A stretch of DNA of 9,903 bases. Origin: JAFGNW01 sp964618515 (GTDB lineage: Bacteria; Zixibacteria; MSB-5A5; GN15; FEB-12). A program made the translations under genes and the position numbers. This document shows positions 1-6,205 of the stretch, piece after piece; the first letter of the stretch is position 1, and each line of letters opens with the position of its first letter. Under the pieces are notes generated by a model, which had not been told where the DNA came from, searched no databases, and saw only the letters and a program-made list of their open reading frames with translations. Where the stretch lies: the NCBI GenBank assembly GCA_964618515.1, contig CAZUAS010000097.1, forward strand, positions 1-9,903, read 5' to 3'.

Positions 1-36
1 GGGAGACCGTGTGGGAGAGTAGAAAGCTGCCGGGTT
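1..36 (+). rRNA. 5S ribosomal RNA, 3' end only
   Basis: The first 36 nt resemble the 3' part of bacterial 5S rRNA. The GGGAGAGTAG block at 13-22 matches the conserved GCGAGAGTAGGG segment of helix IV/loop E, and GCTGCCGGGTT at 26-36 is the 3' strand of terminal helix I. The 5' two-thirds lie outside the window. A terminator follows directly, as expected at the end of an rRNA operon, so 16S and 23S genes probably lie to the left. The exact 3' end is inferred. Confidence 0.85.
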
Positions 37-44
37 AAAATAAA

Positions 45-70
45 AGCCCGCTTTACGGCGGGCTTTTTTT
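45..70 (+). terminator. Intrinsic terminator of the rRNA operon
   Basis: AGCCCGC (45-51) pairs perfectly with GCGGGCT (58-64) across a 6-nt loop, followed by a run of seven T (64-70). It starts 9 nt after the 5S end and fits Rho-independent termination of the rRNA transcript. Confidence 0.92.
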
Positions 71-112
71 ATGCCTAAAATGTGATTGACAAAGAATGAC
101 AAATTTTACTTC

Positions 113-204
113 TTTTTGTAGGGCAGGATCCCTGTGATCCTGCCACAGTTAATGGGATGACCATTTAAAATTGGCAGCATCGCAGGGATGCTGCCCTACA
201 AAAA
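113..204. repeat. REPIN-like inverted pair of palindromic repeats
   Basis: Two 32-nt arms, 113-144 and 173-204, are inverted copies differing at only three positions and separated by 28 nt. Each arm contains a perfect 9-bp hairpin: GGCAGGATC/GATCCTGCC (122-130/136-144) and GGCAGCATC/GATGCTGCC (173-181/187-195), each with a 5-nt loop. The one stem difference between the arms is compensated on the other strand, so pairing is kept. This is the architecture of REP doublets (REPINs). Whether it is multicopy in the genome cannot be seen here. Confidence 0.75.
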
Positions 205-502
205 CTGGACCTAAAAGAGTCCCACGGCTTGAATGGGCGACCACCCCAAAAGAATAATATCGTGGGCCATCCTAAAGGTTTGAGCTCGAATAGGTGACTG
301 TTGCAATCCGATTGATAAAAATATTTATTGACTTGTGCCTTTCTATAGGTGACCTACGAGGACTGAAGGTGAAATTGTGACCTGATGGTCTACTCCCCCA
401 AAAAAAGTGTCAGTTCACACCCCCACCAGGACGGAGCTAGGAACTGATTCAACAGCATAAACTCATGAATGAGCATAGTCGAAGCATGAGCGGGGTCGAA
501 AC

Positions 503-531
503 TTGACCGGAAACCGTTAAAAATTTTTACT
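503..531 (+). promoter_or_regulatory. Candidate promoter for the CaCA antiporter gene
   Basis: TTGACC (503-508, 5 of 6 to the -35 consensus), a 17-nt spacer and TTTACT (526-531, 4 of 6 to TATAAT). It would start transcription near 538, giving a leader of roughly 48 nt. The spacer includes a 12-nt A5T5 palindrome (518-529). Assigned by consensus match only. Confidence 0.45.
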
Positions 532-585
532 TTAAATTCCCACTGTAAATACTTATCATTTACTCTTTAAGAATCCGGAAACAAG

Positions 586-1671
586 ATGCAAATATCACCA
601 GAATTTTCTTTGATTGTAGGACTTATCGCGCTTTTAGGTGGGGCGGAACTGCTCGTACGCAGTGCCACGAAAATCGCCTTGTTTTTCAAACTTTCGCCGC
701 TGGTAATCGGTCTGACAATTGTAGCGTTCGGTACCAGCGCTCCCGAAATTGCGGTTGCCCTGTCCGGCTCGTTCGACAATCACATCGGTCTGGGATTTGG
801 GAACGTCATCGGCAGCAATATCTTCAACCTTTTGTTTATTTTGGGATTGATGGCTGTTTTCAAGCCATTGCGGATTGTGCGCAAAGTGGTACGGGTCGAT
901 ATTCCCCTGATGATAATTACCTCAGCCGGGCTTCTGGTGTTAGCCATGGACGGACATCTGAGCAAAATTGAAGGCGCCATCATGCTTTTAGGCCTGGTCC
1001 TTTTCACTGTCTTTACTCTGCGTCAGGGGAAGAAAGAAGAGAATGATTTCAACAAGGATTTTCGTGAAAGCCGGAAATCTATTTCGCGCGGTACTCTTAC
1101 TCTTCAATTTATCATTCTCCTATTGTCGATTATTCTTTTAGGCTGGGGCTCAGACCGGGTAGTCGATAGTTCGGTTGTGATTGCCCGCGAACTTGGTATT
1201 GACGAGTTCATCATCGGTCTGACCATTATCGCAGTCGGAACTTCGTTGCCCGAACTGGTGACCTCACTTATGGCTCTGGCGCACCGGCGGTGCGATCTGG
1301 CGGTGGGCAATATCGTCGGCAGTAGTATTTTCAATATTCTGGGCGTGGTTTCGGTCATGACTCTGGTTTCAAGCGGGGGTGTGACGGTTACGGCCAATAA
1401 CCTGTCGATGGATCTCCCGGTACTTCTGGCTTCATCGGTAGTATGTCTGCCGATATTCTTCAGCGGTTACCGGATTTCACGCCTGGAAGGGATTTTCTTT
1501 ATAATTTATTATCTGGTCTATATTGTATTTTTTGCGGTTATTACCGCTCCCGATAGTTTCTTCGGGACATACGTGCGCATTTCAATGATATATGTAATTC
1601 CGTCGGTTTTTATCATTTATGTCTTCATAGTTCTCCAGCTTGGAAAAAGGAGAATAAAAAACCAAAATTAA
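586..1671 (+). CDS. Calcium/sodium antiporter, CaCA (YrbG-like) family
   Basis: A 361-aa inner-membrane exchanger of the Ca2+/cation antiporter superfamily. In this family Ca2+ is moved against Na+ or another cation. It has the two inverted alpha-repeats of the Na_Ca_ex fold. Repeat 1 has GTSAPE at 49-54 and GNVIGSNIFN at 72-81; repeat 2 has GTSLPE at 218-223 and GNIVGSSIFN at 241-250. The acidic residues E54 and E223 are the expected cation ligands. About ten hydrophobic segments are visible, with a charged cytoplasmic loop (about 145-170) between the halves, and the C-terminus is basic. Length is slightly above the usual 310-350 aa. The ATG is preceded by only a weak purine stretch, with no strong Shine-Dalgarno. 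A second antiporter follows after 47 nt, suggesting co-transcription. Substrate cannot be fixed from sequence. Confidence 0.93.
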   Translation: MQISPEFSLIVGLIALLGGAELLVRSATKIALFFKLSPLVIGLTIVAFGTSAPEIAVALSGSFDNHIGLGFGNVIGSNIFNLLFILGLMAVFKPLRIVRKVVRVDIPLMIITSAGLLVLAMDGHLSKIEGAIMLLGLVLFTVFTLRQGKKEENDFNKDFRESRKSISRGTLTLQFIILLLSIILLGWGSDRVVDSSVVIARELGIDEFIIGLTIIAVGTSLPELVTSLMALAHRRCDLAVGNIVGSSIFNILGVVSVMTLVSSGGVTVTANNLSMDLPVLLASSVVCLPIFFSGYRISRLEGIFFIIYYLVYIVFFAVITAPDSFFGTYVRISMIYVIPSVFIIYVFIVLQLGKRRIKNQN

Positions 1672-1718
1672 AGTTATAACTTAATTGATTTAAATTGAAT
1701 AAAGAGTTATTGTAAGAT

Positions 1719-2906
1719 ATGAAAAAAGTGCTTCTCTTTTCGATTCTGCTGGTAATAGGCCTGGTTTTTTCACAATATCTTTATGTTTTTGGAAATTCCG
1801 AGGAAACTGCCCGCCTGGTAATTCGCATATTGACCATGTGGCTTCTGGGTTTCATCATGATTCATGTCGGTTATGAGTTTGAAATCGATAAGACCAATCT
1901 AAAAAGCTACGTGGTGGATTACGGCGTGGCCGCAACGGCGGCGGGTTTCCCCTGGATTTTGGTAGCACTGTATTTCATGTTCGTAATGTTGCCAGCGGAT
2001 ACCTGGAACAGTTTCGAAGGCTGGACCGATGTTTTGCTGGCCAGCCGCTTCGCTGCCCCGACATCAGCAGGAGTGTTATTCTCGATGCTGGCCGCGGCGG
2101 GCCTTTCGGGAACCTGGTATTTTAAAAAAACGCGTATCCTGGCCATATTCGATGACCTGGATACGGTACTTCTGATGATACCACTTAAAATGCTTATTGT
2201 CGGCATCCGCTGGCAACTGGGTGTTATTGTTCTGATAATGGTCATAATGCTCTGGCTGGCCTGGAAATATTTACATAAAATAAAACTCCCGGTCACCTGG
2301 CCCTGGGTGCTCACCTATGCCGCCATTATTACGGTCGTTTCGGAAATAATTTATAAAGTCAGCCTGCTGGTTGACGATGTCGTGCCGATTCATATCGAGG
2401 TTTTACTTCCGGCGTTTGTCCTCGGTTGTGTTCTTTTTCGAACGGAGGGGCATGACCCGCATTGTGATGATTGTCGTGAAGGGCACCAGGAAGGACCCGA
2501 ATCGCCGAAGGAACAAAAAGTTTCAACTTATGTATCGGGTGGTTTTATGGTCCTGGTCGGATTGTCCATGCCTTCTTTTGCCAGTACCCTGTCCGGTAAT
2601 GAAGGTTTGAATGTAAACACTCTGATTCTGCATGTTCTGGCGGTGACGGTACTGGCCAATCTCGGCAAGATGTTCCCGATTTTTGTTTATCGCAGGGAAG
2701 CCACAATTAAAGAACGCCTGGCGATAGGCATAGGTATGTGGCCGCGAGGGGAGGTCGGCGCAGGGGTACTGGTCATCTCGCTCGGTTATGGCATCTCCGG
2801 CTATATCGTAACCGTCGCGGCTCTTTCACTGGCGTTAAATCTCCTGCTTACCGGGGTGTTTATCCTGATTGTAAAACGTCTGCTTCGCAAAGGCGTCGAA
2901 GGGTAA
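1719..2906 (+). CDS. Cation:proton antiporter (CPA / Na+-H+ exchanger superfamily)
   Basis: A 395-aa polytopic membrane protein, very hydrophobic, with about 11-12 predicted helices. RFAAPTSAG at 110-118 and FDDLDT at 144-149 occupy the positions of the unwound helix and the acidic ion-binding helix of CPA transporters; the D145-D146 pair suggests an ND/DD-type site. A conserved late block, GKMFPIF followed by MWPRGEVGAG at 340-349, resembles the RGE-containing segment of bacterial CPA2 exchangers. Between helices lies a hydrophilic loop with H245, H248, C249, C252 and H256, unusual for the family. The N-terminal hydrophobic stretch is probably helix 1 rather than a cleaved signal. The ATG has a poor Shine-Dalgarno (AAGAG at distance). 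The gene lies 47 nt after the CaCA gene in the same direction, so the pair may handle Na+/Ca2+/H+ homeostasis together. Ion specificity is unknown. Confidence 0.85.
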   Translation: MKKVLLFSILLVIGLVFSQYLYVFGNSEETARLVIRILTMWLLGFIMIHVGYEFEIDKTNLKSYVVDYGVAATAAGFPWILVALYFMFVMLPADTWNSFEGWTDVLLASRFAAPTSAGVLFSMLAAAGLSGTWYFKKTRILAIFDDLDTVLLMIPLKMLIVGIRWQLGVIVLIMVIMLWLAWKYLHKIKLPVTWPWVLTYAAIITVVSEIIYKVSLLVDDVVPIHIEVLLPAFVLGCVLFRTEGHDPHCDDCREGHQEGPESPKEQKVSTYVSGGFMVLVGLSMPSFASTLSGNEGLNVNTLILHVLAVTVLANLGKMFPIFVYRREATIKERLAIGIGMWPRGEVGAGVLVISLGYGISGYIVTVAALSLALNLLLTGVFILIVKRLLRKGVEG

Positions 2907-2932
2907 CGGTTCTAACGGGTAATCTTATAGTT

Positions 2933-2966
2933 TAATTCAATAACGGGCGGAAAACCGGCCGAATTA
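2933..2966. terminator. Weak hairpin between convergent genes, possible bidirectional terminator
   Basis: TAATTC (2933-2938) pairs with GAATTA (2961-2966) and encloses a CGG-AAAA-CCG hairpin (2948-2957). GGTAAT (about 2919-2924) and ATTACC (about 2966-2971) could extend the outer stem. It sits in the 78-nt gap between two converging genes, but neither side carries a good T-tract. Confidence 0.35.
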
Positions 2967-2984
2967 TTACCTTAATTTTCGGTA

Positions 2985-3605
2985 TTATTTTACCAATACG
3001 GTATCCAGAAGATTGGAATTAAACAGGTCTCCGGGAGCGATAACCGGTTCATTCGCCGGGATATTATCACCGTAACGTATTTTGAGTTGTTCCTTCACCA
3101 GGGGATGGGAAAAATCATAATCCCCAAGTTTCCTCAAAGAAACCAGTTCTATGCCGGCGGCCTCCTTAAATATTTTCCAGACATATTCGGAACAGTAAAA
3201 AGCCGAATCCGACCATTCGAAATACGGGTCGTAATTTTTACCCTGATGCTTCTCGGCATAGGATTTCATTCGAGTTAAAATATCTTCAGTTAACAGGGAA
3301 TCTTTTCCTTTGAGCCGCATAATGACGAAATGTTCGCCGGTGTCCCGGGCTACCCACTCATGGAAGGGTGTTTTTCTAACCGGTTGAACGGCTTCCCAGA
3401 CCTGGAAAATACTGTCTTCGAAGAAAAGGATACCGCAATGTGTGAAAGGTGACCCGGTAGCCAGTTTTAACGCTGTGCTCTGTGGAGAAGGGAAATCCTG
3501 AAAAAGGATGTCACCGTCGTAGAGAATGGTCCTTTTTTCTTCGGCACCGGCTATCGATATGAAAAAGAATAATCCGATAAGGCTTATAATAGAAATTAAT
3601 CTCAT
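2985..3605 (-). CDS. Secreted YiiX/YebB-like permuted papain-fold (NlpC/P60 superfamily) protein
   Basis: A 206-aa protein with a clear signal peptide: short basic start, hydrophobic core 4-20, likely cleavage after AGA (21). The mature part has the order of permuted NlpC/P60 proteins (YiiX/YaeF type). GDILFQDF at 31-38 leads to THCGI with the predicted catalytic His56, and FYCSEYVWK at 136-144 carries the predicted nucleophile Cys138. APGDLFNS at 190-197 is the typical C-terminal block. Family members are thiol hydrolases or transferases of amide or acyl bonds; the substrate here is unknown, but envelope location is expected. The ATG is supported by GAGG about 8 nt upstream and a near-consensus promoter. 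It converges with the antiporter gene and diverges from the next gene, so it is monocistronic. No truncation seen. Confidence 0.87.
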   Translation of the reverse strand: MRLISIISLIGLFFFISIAGAEEKRTILYDGDILFQDFPSPQSTALKLATGSPFTHCGILFFEDSIFQVWEAVQPVRKTPFHEWVARDTGEHFVIMRLKGKDSLLTEDILTRMKSYAEKHQGKNYDPYFEWSDSAFYCSEYVWKIFKEAAGIELVSLRKLGDYDFSHPLVKEQLKIRYGDNIPANEPVIAPGDLFNSNLLDTVLVK

Positions 3606-3640
3606 TCAATTGACCTCGAGTTTGATTTTAAGTTACTTCA

Positions 3641-3670
3641 ATAATATTCATATTTTAATAGAGCTGTCAA
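3641..3670 (-). promoter_or_regulatory. Near-consensus promoter of the YiiX-like gene
   Basis: On the minus strand TTGACA (3670-3665) is a perfect -35, followed after 18 nt by TATTAT (3646-3641), 5 of 6 to the -10 consensus. Transcription would start near 3634, about 29 nt before the ATG. Confidence 0.75.
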
Positions 3671-3759
3671 TATTTAGAATTTTTATACGAAAGGGTGGTT
3701 TGTCTTTGTTAAATACTATTTATATTGATATTTTATTACGATGTTATTAAAATGACTTT

Positions 3760-4026
3760 ATGGCTGATTACAATCTTATTCTGGGAATAATAGGGATGGT
3801 TCTTTTACTGGGGGCTTTTGAGCTGAATTTGATGAAAATAATGACACAGGACTCATATATTTATATTTTGCTTAATATTTTTGGTGGCGGTATTTCCACC
3901 TATTACGCTGTTACTTTAAATGCCGTTCCTTTTGTAGTTCTCGAAGCCATCTGGACGAGTTTTGCCGTTTATAAGTTAATCCAGGTGGTAATAACAGCCG
4001 GAAGGATAGGATTGCCACATGGGTAA
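3760..4026 (+). CDS. Small membrane protein, CBU_0592-like family
   Basis: An 88-aa protein that is almost entirely hydrophobic, with three likely membrane segments (about 5-24, 30-50 and 55-77). The pattern of an initial LGIIGMVLLLGAF-type helix, a central YILLNIFGGG block and a late PFVVLEAIWTSFAVYKL segment is that of the CBU_0592 family of uncharacterised bacterial membrane proteins. Function is not known. An in-frame stop at 3748-3750 leaves the ATG at 3760 as the only sensible start; no Shine-Dalgarno is seen, so initiation may be weak. Upstream TTGTCT/TATATT (3700-3705/3721-3726, spacing 15) is only a poor promoter candidate. It overlaps the next gene by 8 nt, indicating translational coupling with the RNA methyltransferase. 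Confidence 0.8.
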   Translation: MADYNLILGIIGMVLLLGAFELNLMKIMTQDSYIYILLNIFGGGISTYYAVTLNAVPFVVLEAIWTSFAVYKLIQVVITAGRIGLPHG

Positions 4027-4600
4027 GAATCCGCGGTCACAGCAGAGGCGAGCGCATCGGCATACCGATTTTTCTATTGGTGTTGCCGTTTTGAATGAAG
4101 ATGATTTAATAATATTACTGGAAAGCCTGAAAGAGCCGCCTTTTCTTTTGATTCTTGATGAAATAAACGACCCTCACAATCTCGGTGCCTGTCTGCGTTC
4201 AGCCGATGCCGCCGGGGTACATGCAGTTATCGTACCGAAAGACCGTTCGGTGTCATTGACGGAGACAGTTCGCCGGGTTGCCTGCGGGGCGGCTGAAAAA
4301 GTACCTTTTGTTCAGGCGACTAACCTAGCTCGAGTAATGGATAAACTTAGGGAAGCTGGAATCTGGATAGTCGGTACGGCCGATGAAGCCCGGGACAGCC
4401 TTTATAAAACCAGTCTGGCCGGGCCGCTGGCTCTGGTGATGGGTTCCGAGGGCAAGGGATTGCGACGGTTGACCCGGGAGAAGTGTGATTTTTTGGTGAA
4501 AATCCCCATGTTCGGTTCGGTGGAGTCTTTGAACGTATCGGTGGCTGCCGGAATATGTCTTTTTGAAGCCTTAAGGCAGAGAAAAGTTTTAAATAAATAA
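4019..4600 (+). CDS. SpoU/TrmH-family (SPOUT) RNA 2'-O-methyltransferase, RlmB-like but short
   Basis: A 193-aa SPOUT-class methyltransferase that transfers methyl from S-adenosylmethionine to a ribose 2'-OH of RNA. All three family motifs are present: motif 1 DPHNLGACLRSADAAGV at 51-67 with the key N54 and R60; motif 2 LVMGSEGKGLR at 139-149; motif 3 with P163, S170, L171 and N172 in the knotted SAM site. The RRVACGAAEKVP segment (85-96) most resembles 23S G2251 methyltransferase RlmB. RlmB is about 240-250 aa with an N-terminal L30e-like RNA-binding domain. Here only some 40 residues precede the catalytic domain, starting with a basic patch (KNPRSQQRRAHRH). An in-frame stop at 4007-4009 rules out an upstream extension. 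The Shine-Dalgarno AGGATAGG (4003-4010) lies inside the previous gene. The RNA target is uncertain. Confidence 0.85.
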   Translation: MGKNPRSQQRRAHRHTDFSIGVAVLNEDDLIILLESLKEPPFLLILDEINDPHNLGACLRSADAAGVHAVIVPKDRSVSLTETVRRVACGAAEKVPFVQATNLARVMDKLREAGIWIVGTADEARDSLYKTSLAGPLALVMGSEGKGLRRLTREKCDFLVKIPMFGSVESLNVSVAAGICLFEALRQRKVLNK

Positions 4601-4601
4601 A

Positions 4602-4625
4602 AATCCCGCTTTTTTAAGCGGGATT
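4602..4625. terminator. Hairpin terminator after the methyltransferase gene
   Basis: AATCCCGCTT (4602-4611) and AAGCGGGATT (4616-4625) form a perfect 10-bp stem with a TTTT loop, starting 1 nt after the stop codon. The plus-strand 3' tail (AATATTT) is T-poor, while the minus-strand side reads into TTTATTTATTT, so it could work in both directions. Confidence 0.7.
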
Positions 4626-4775
4626 AATATTTAAAATTCACTTGACTGGTAGTCATTTTAAATATATCGGTTTTTTTATTCTCGTCAATAACTAAGCTCG
4701 AAGAGGGAAGTAACAATATTAATTCAAAAAATATAAAAGCAAATACAGCATCCCGCGGAATATTTTATGGATATT

Positions 4776-4836
4776 TTGGAAACATTATTTTAGGGATATT
4801 GTTTATAATGCAAATAAACAAATAATCCAAGGAGGT
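4776..4836 (+). promoter_or_regulatory. -10 element and strong ribosome binding site of the YceI gene
   Basis: A perfect TATAAT lies at 4804-4809. No good -35 is at standard distance (TTGGAA at 4776-4781 would leave 22 nt), so the promoter may rely on an activator or another sigma factor. AAGGAGGT (4829-4836) is a near-perfect Shine-Dalgarno 5 nt before TTG at 4842. It fixes this non-ATG codon as the start. Confidence 0.6.
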
Positions 4837-4841
4837 AAAAT

Positions 4842-5426
4842 TTGGTAAAGAAATTTTCTGTTATTTTAGTAGCCTTTTTATTGATGGCTATTACCGTTTC
4901 AGCCCAAAAATGGGAAATTGAAAATGTTCACTCAAGTGTTGGTTTTTCAGTAAAACATCTGGTCATTGCTAATGTAAAAGGAGACTTTAAGGACTTTTCA
5001 GGAACAATAGTTTTCGACGGTGAGGACTGGGAAAGCGCTTCTGCTGAAATGACGGTAATGATCGGTTCTATCAATACCCTGGATGAGAAAAGGGATGCCC
5101 ATCTCCGGTCGGCTGATTTTTTTGATGCCGAAAACTACCCCGTTATGACTTTTAAATCCAAAAAAGTAATGAAGGGGGAAGGGGCATCATTTAAACTGGT
5201 GGGCGACCTTACCATCAAAGGCGTAACCAAAGAAGTAACCTTCGATTGCGAGTTTCATGGTGTTGCGGAATTTATGGGAATCACTAAAGCTGGTTTTTCC
5301 GCTCGGACAAAAATCAATCGCCAGGATTTCAATGTCACCTGGAATAAAACCCTCGATGCCGGCGGCGTGGTAGTGGGAGATGAAGTTCAGATAAATATTG
5401 AAATCGAAGCCAATAAGGTCGATTAA
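4842..5426 (+). CDS. YceI family periplasmic lipid-binding-type protein
   Basis: A 194-aa exported protein. The N-terminus has a basic start, a hydrophobic core and a likely cleavage after VSA (21), leaving Gln22 as mature N-terminus. The mature domain has the YceI beta-barrel signature. W24-E-I leads to HSSVGFSVKHL at 30-40, then the GDFKDFSGT block (47-55), SINT at 76-79, RDAHLRSADFFDAENYP at 84-100 and a TFKS strand. YceI proteins are lipocalin-like and bind polyisoprenoids or related amphiphiles in the periplasm; several are stress- or acid-induced, but the ligand here is unknown. Translation starts at TTG (4842), chosen because of the strong Shine-Dalgarno 5 nt upstream and the position of the signal peptide. 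Length is typical. The gene stands alone between two terminators. Confidence 0.93.
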   Translation: MVKKFSVILVAFLLMAITVSAQKWEIENVHSSVGFSVKHLVIANVKGDFKDFSGTIVFDGEDWESASAEMTVMIGSINTLDEKRDAHLRSADFFDAENYPVMTFKSKKVMKGEGASFKLVGDLTIKGVTKEVTFDCEFHGVAEFMGITKAGFSARTKINRQDFNVTWNKTLDAGGVVVGDEVQINIEIEANKVD

Positions 5427-5442
5427 ATCAGGTAAATCTGTA

Positions 5443-5468
5443 AAGAACCCGTCTGACGACGGGTTCTT
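5443..5468 (+). terminator. Hairpin terminator after the YceI gene
   Basis: AAGAACCCGTC (5443-5453) pairs with GACGGGTTCTT (5458-5468) over a 4-nt loop, an 11-bp perfect stem starting 17 nt after the stop codon. The following TTCTATTAT tail is only moderately T-rich. Confidence 0.78.
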
Positions 5469-5509
5469 CTATTATCGATAAGAAGTATGTTATTTGTAAT
5501 TTGAAATCA

Positions 5510-5527
5510 TTGTGAATTTTATCACAA
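5510..5527. promoter_or_regulatory. CRP/FNR-like operator palindrome
   Basis: TTGTGA-N6-TCACAA: both half sites TGTGA (5511-5515) and TCACA (5522-5526) are perfect with the canonical 6-nt spacer, extended by one T/A pair. It ends 6 nt before the -35 of the DtxR-family gene. The centre is about 50 nt before the predicted start point, not exactly at the usual -41.5 or -61.5. Binding by a CRP/FNR-family activator is inferred; no such gene lies in the window. Confidence 0.6.
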
Positions 5528-5533
5528 AAACAC

Positions 5534-5562
5534 TTGACATATCTTTTTGTATGTATTATTTT
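5534..5562 (+). promoter_or_regulatory. Promoter of the DtxR-family regulator gene
   Basis: A perfect TTGACA (5534-5539) is followed after 17 nt by TATTTT (5557-5562, 4 of 6). A better-looking TATAAG at 5564-5569 is too far from this -35. The AT-rich leader to the ATG is about 40 nt. Confidence 0.6.
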
Positions 5563-5606
5563 CTATAAGTTAGAGAATATAAAATTTGTAATATTGGTAC
5601 AACAGC

Positions 5607-6095
5607 ATGATGACTCAAGATACAATGCAGGATGTCTGGAAAAAGTTCGATGAGGTGGATATTACCCACAGTGGCGTACACCACCTGATGGCTATTTATT
5701 ATCTTATCCGTGAAAACGGTTATGCTCGGGGGATTGATGTCGCTAAGTACTTGAATATTACCCGGGGTAGTGTTTCAGTGACTGTTGCCAAGCTCAAAGC
5801 TAAAGGTTATATAACCGAGGACCAGAATCGTTTTTATCGACTTACGGCAAGCGGGCTTGAAAATGTCGAATTGGTTTTAAGTAAAAGGAGCATTATAAGA
5901 CGTTTTTTTGCCGACGTACTGGGCCTGACTGAAGATATTGCCACTATCGACGCCTGCAAGGTTGAACACCTGCTAAGCCGGAGGTCGATGGGAAAGCTGT
6001 TATGTTTTACGGATTTTTTCCTGTCTGATAACCGGGAAGCAAAGAAATTCAGAAATGCTTACAACAAGATATGTAAAGGGGTTAAAAGACTGTAA
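5607..6095 (+). CDS. DtxR/MntR-family metal-dependent transcriptional regulator with altered metal ligands
   Basis: A 162-aa regulator. An N-terminal winged helix-turn-helix (about 25-85: HHLMAIYYL, then DVAKYLNITRGSVSVTVAKL, then YRLTASG) precedes a dimerisation/metal-binding helical domain (about 88-140: RRFFADVLGL, DACKVEH). Family members repress iron or manganese uptake genes when loaded with Fe2+ or Mn2+. Of the usual ligands, C117, E120 and H121 are kept. By my alignment H25 replaces the first-helix ligand (DtxR M10/MntR D8), and the conserved His and Glu of the RHxLxE segment are replaced by R94 and R98. There is no C-terminal SH3 domain, so size is MntR-like. The tandem ATGs at 5607 and 5610 make the exact start uncertain; Shine-Dalgarno is weak. 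It stands alone, with no metal transporter beside it, so targets are unknown. Regulation by a CRP/FNR-type protein is suggested by the upstream palindrome. Confidence 0.85.
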   Translation: MMTQDTMQDVWKKFDEVDITHSGVHHLMAIYYLIRENGYARGIDVAKYLNITRGSVSVTVAKLKAKGYITEDQNRFYRLTASGLENVELVLSKRSIIRRFFADVLGLTEDIATIDACKVEHLLSRRSMGKLLCFTDFFLSDNREAKKFRNAYNKICKGVKRL

Positions 6096-6140
6096 AGTCA
6101 GGGGAAAATCCTTTTCAACCGGTTTTATAATATACTATTG

Positions 6141-6170
6141 AAACCTCGTTTTCATAAAAACGAGGTTTTT
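6141..6170 (+). terminator. Intrinsic terminator after the DtxR-family gene
   Basis: AAACCTCGTTTT (6141-6152) and AAAACGAGGTTT (6157-6168) form a 12-bp stem with a CATA loop, followed by TTTTTACTTTTTTT. Strong Rho-independent signal. Confidence 0.92.
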
Positions 6171-6205
6171 ACTTTTTTTATCCTTATTTTATACCTCGAA
6201 ACTGT

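Larger units (their letters stand above)
71..585. other. Intergenic region between 5S rRNA and the antiporter genes, no gene
   Basis: No convincing coding sequence in about 515 nt. It holds the REPIN-like element (113-204), a 6-bp long-range inverted repeat CCCACG/CGTGGG (221-226/261-266), two copies of ATAGGTGAC (290-298 and 345-353), and an oddly composed patch at 381-419 with runs of C and A. A pair of related 14-mers of form TGAGCnnnnTCGAA sits at 470-483 and 487-500. A candidate promoter for the next gene starts at 503. Much of the rest looks like relic or repetitive DNA. Confidence 0.6.

Noticed and set aside
328..347. TTGACT at 328-333 with TCTATA as a promoter
   Set aside because: Only 8 nt separate the two elements, and nothing -10-like lies at 16-18 nt.
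71..585. Riboswitch or leader RNA for the antiporter genes
   Set aside because: I could not recognise a known riboswitch core (for example yybP-ykoY or NiCo), and the predicted leader is only about 48 nt.
1104..1397. Minus-strand ORF opposite the CaCA antiporter
   Set aside because: It lies fully inside a strongly supported gene and shows no recognisable domain; a shadow frame.
1671..1682. Perfect 12-bp palindrome AAGTTATAACTT between the two antiporter genes
   Set aside because: AT-rich DNA makes such palindromes common; no T-tract, and pairing stops at the flanks.
2738..2935. 65-aa plus-strand ORF overlapping the end of the CPA antiporter
   Set aside because: Shares the region with conserved antiporter sequence in another frame; Arg-rich composition typical of a shadow frame.
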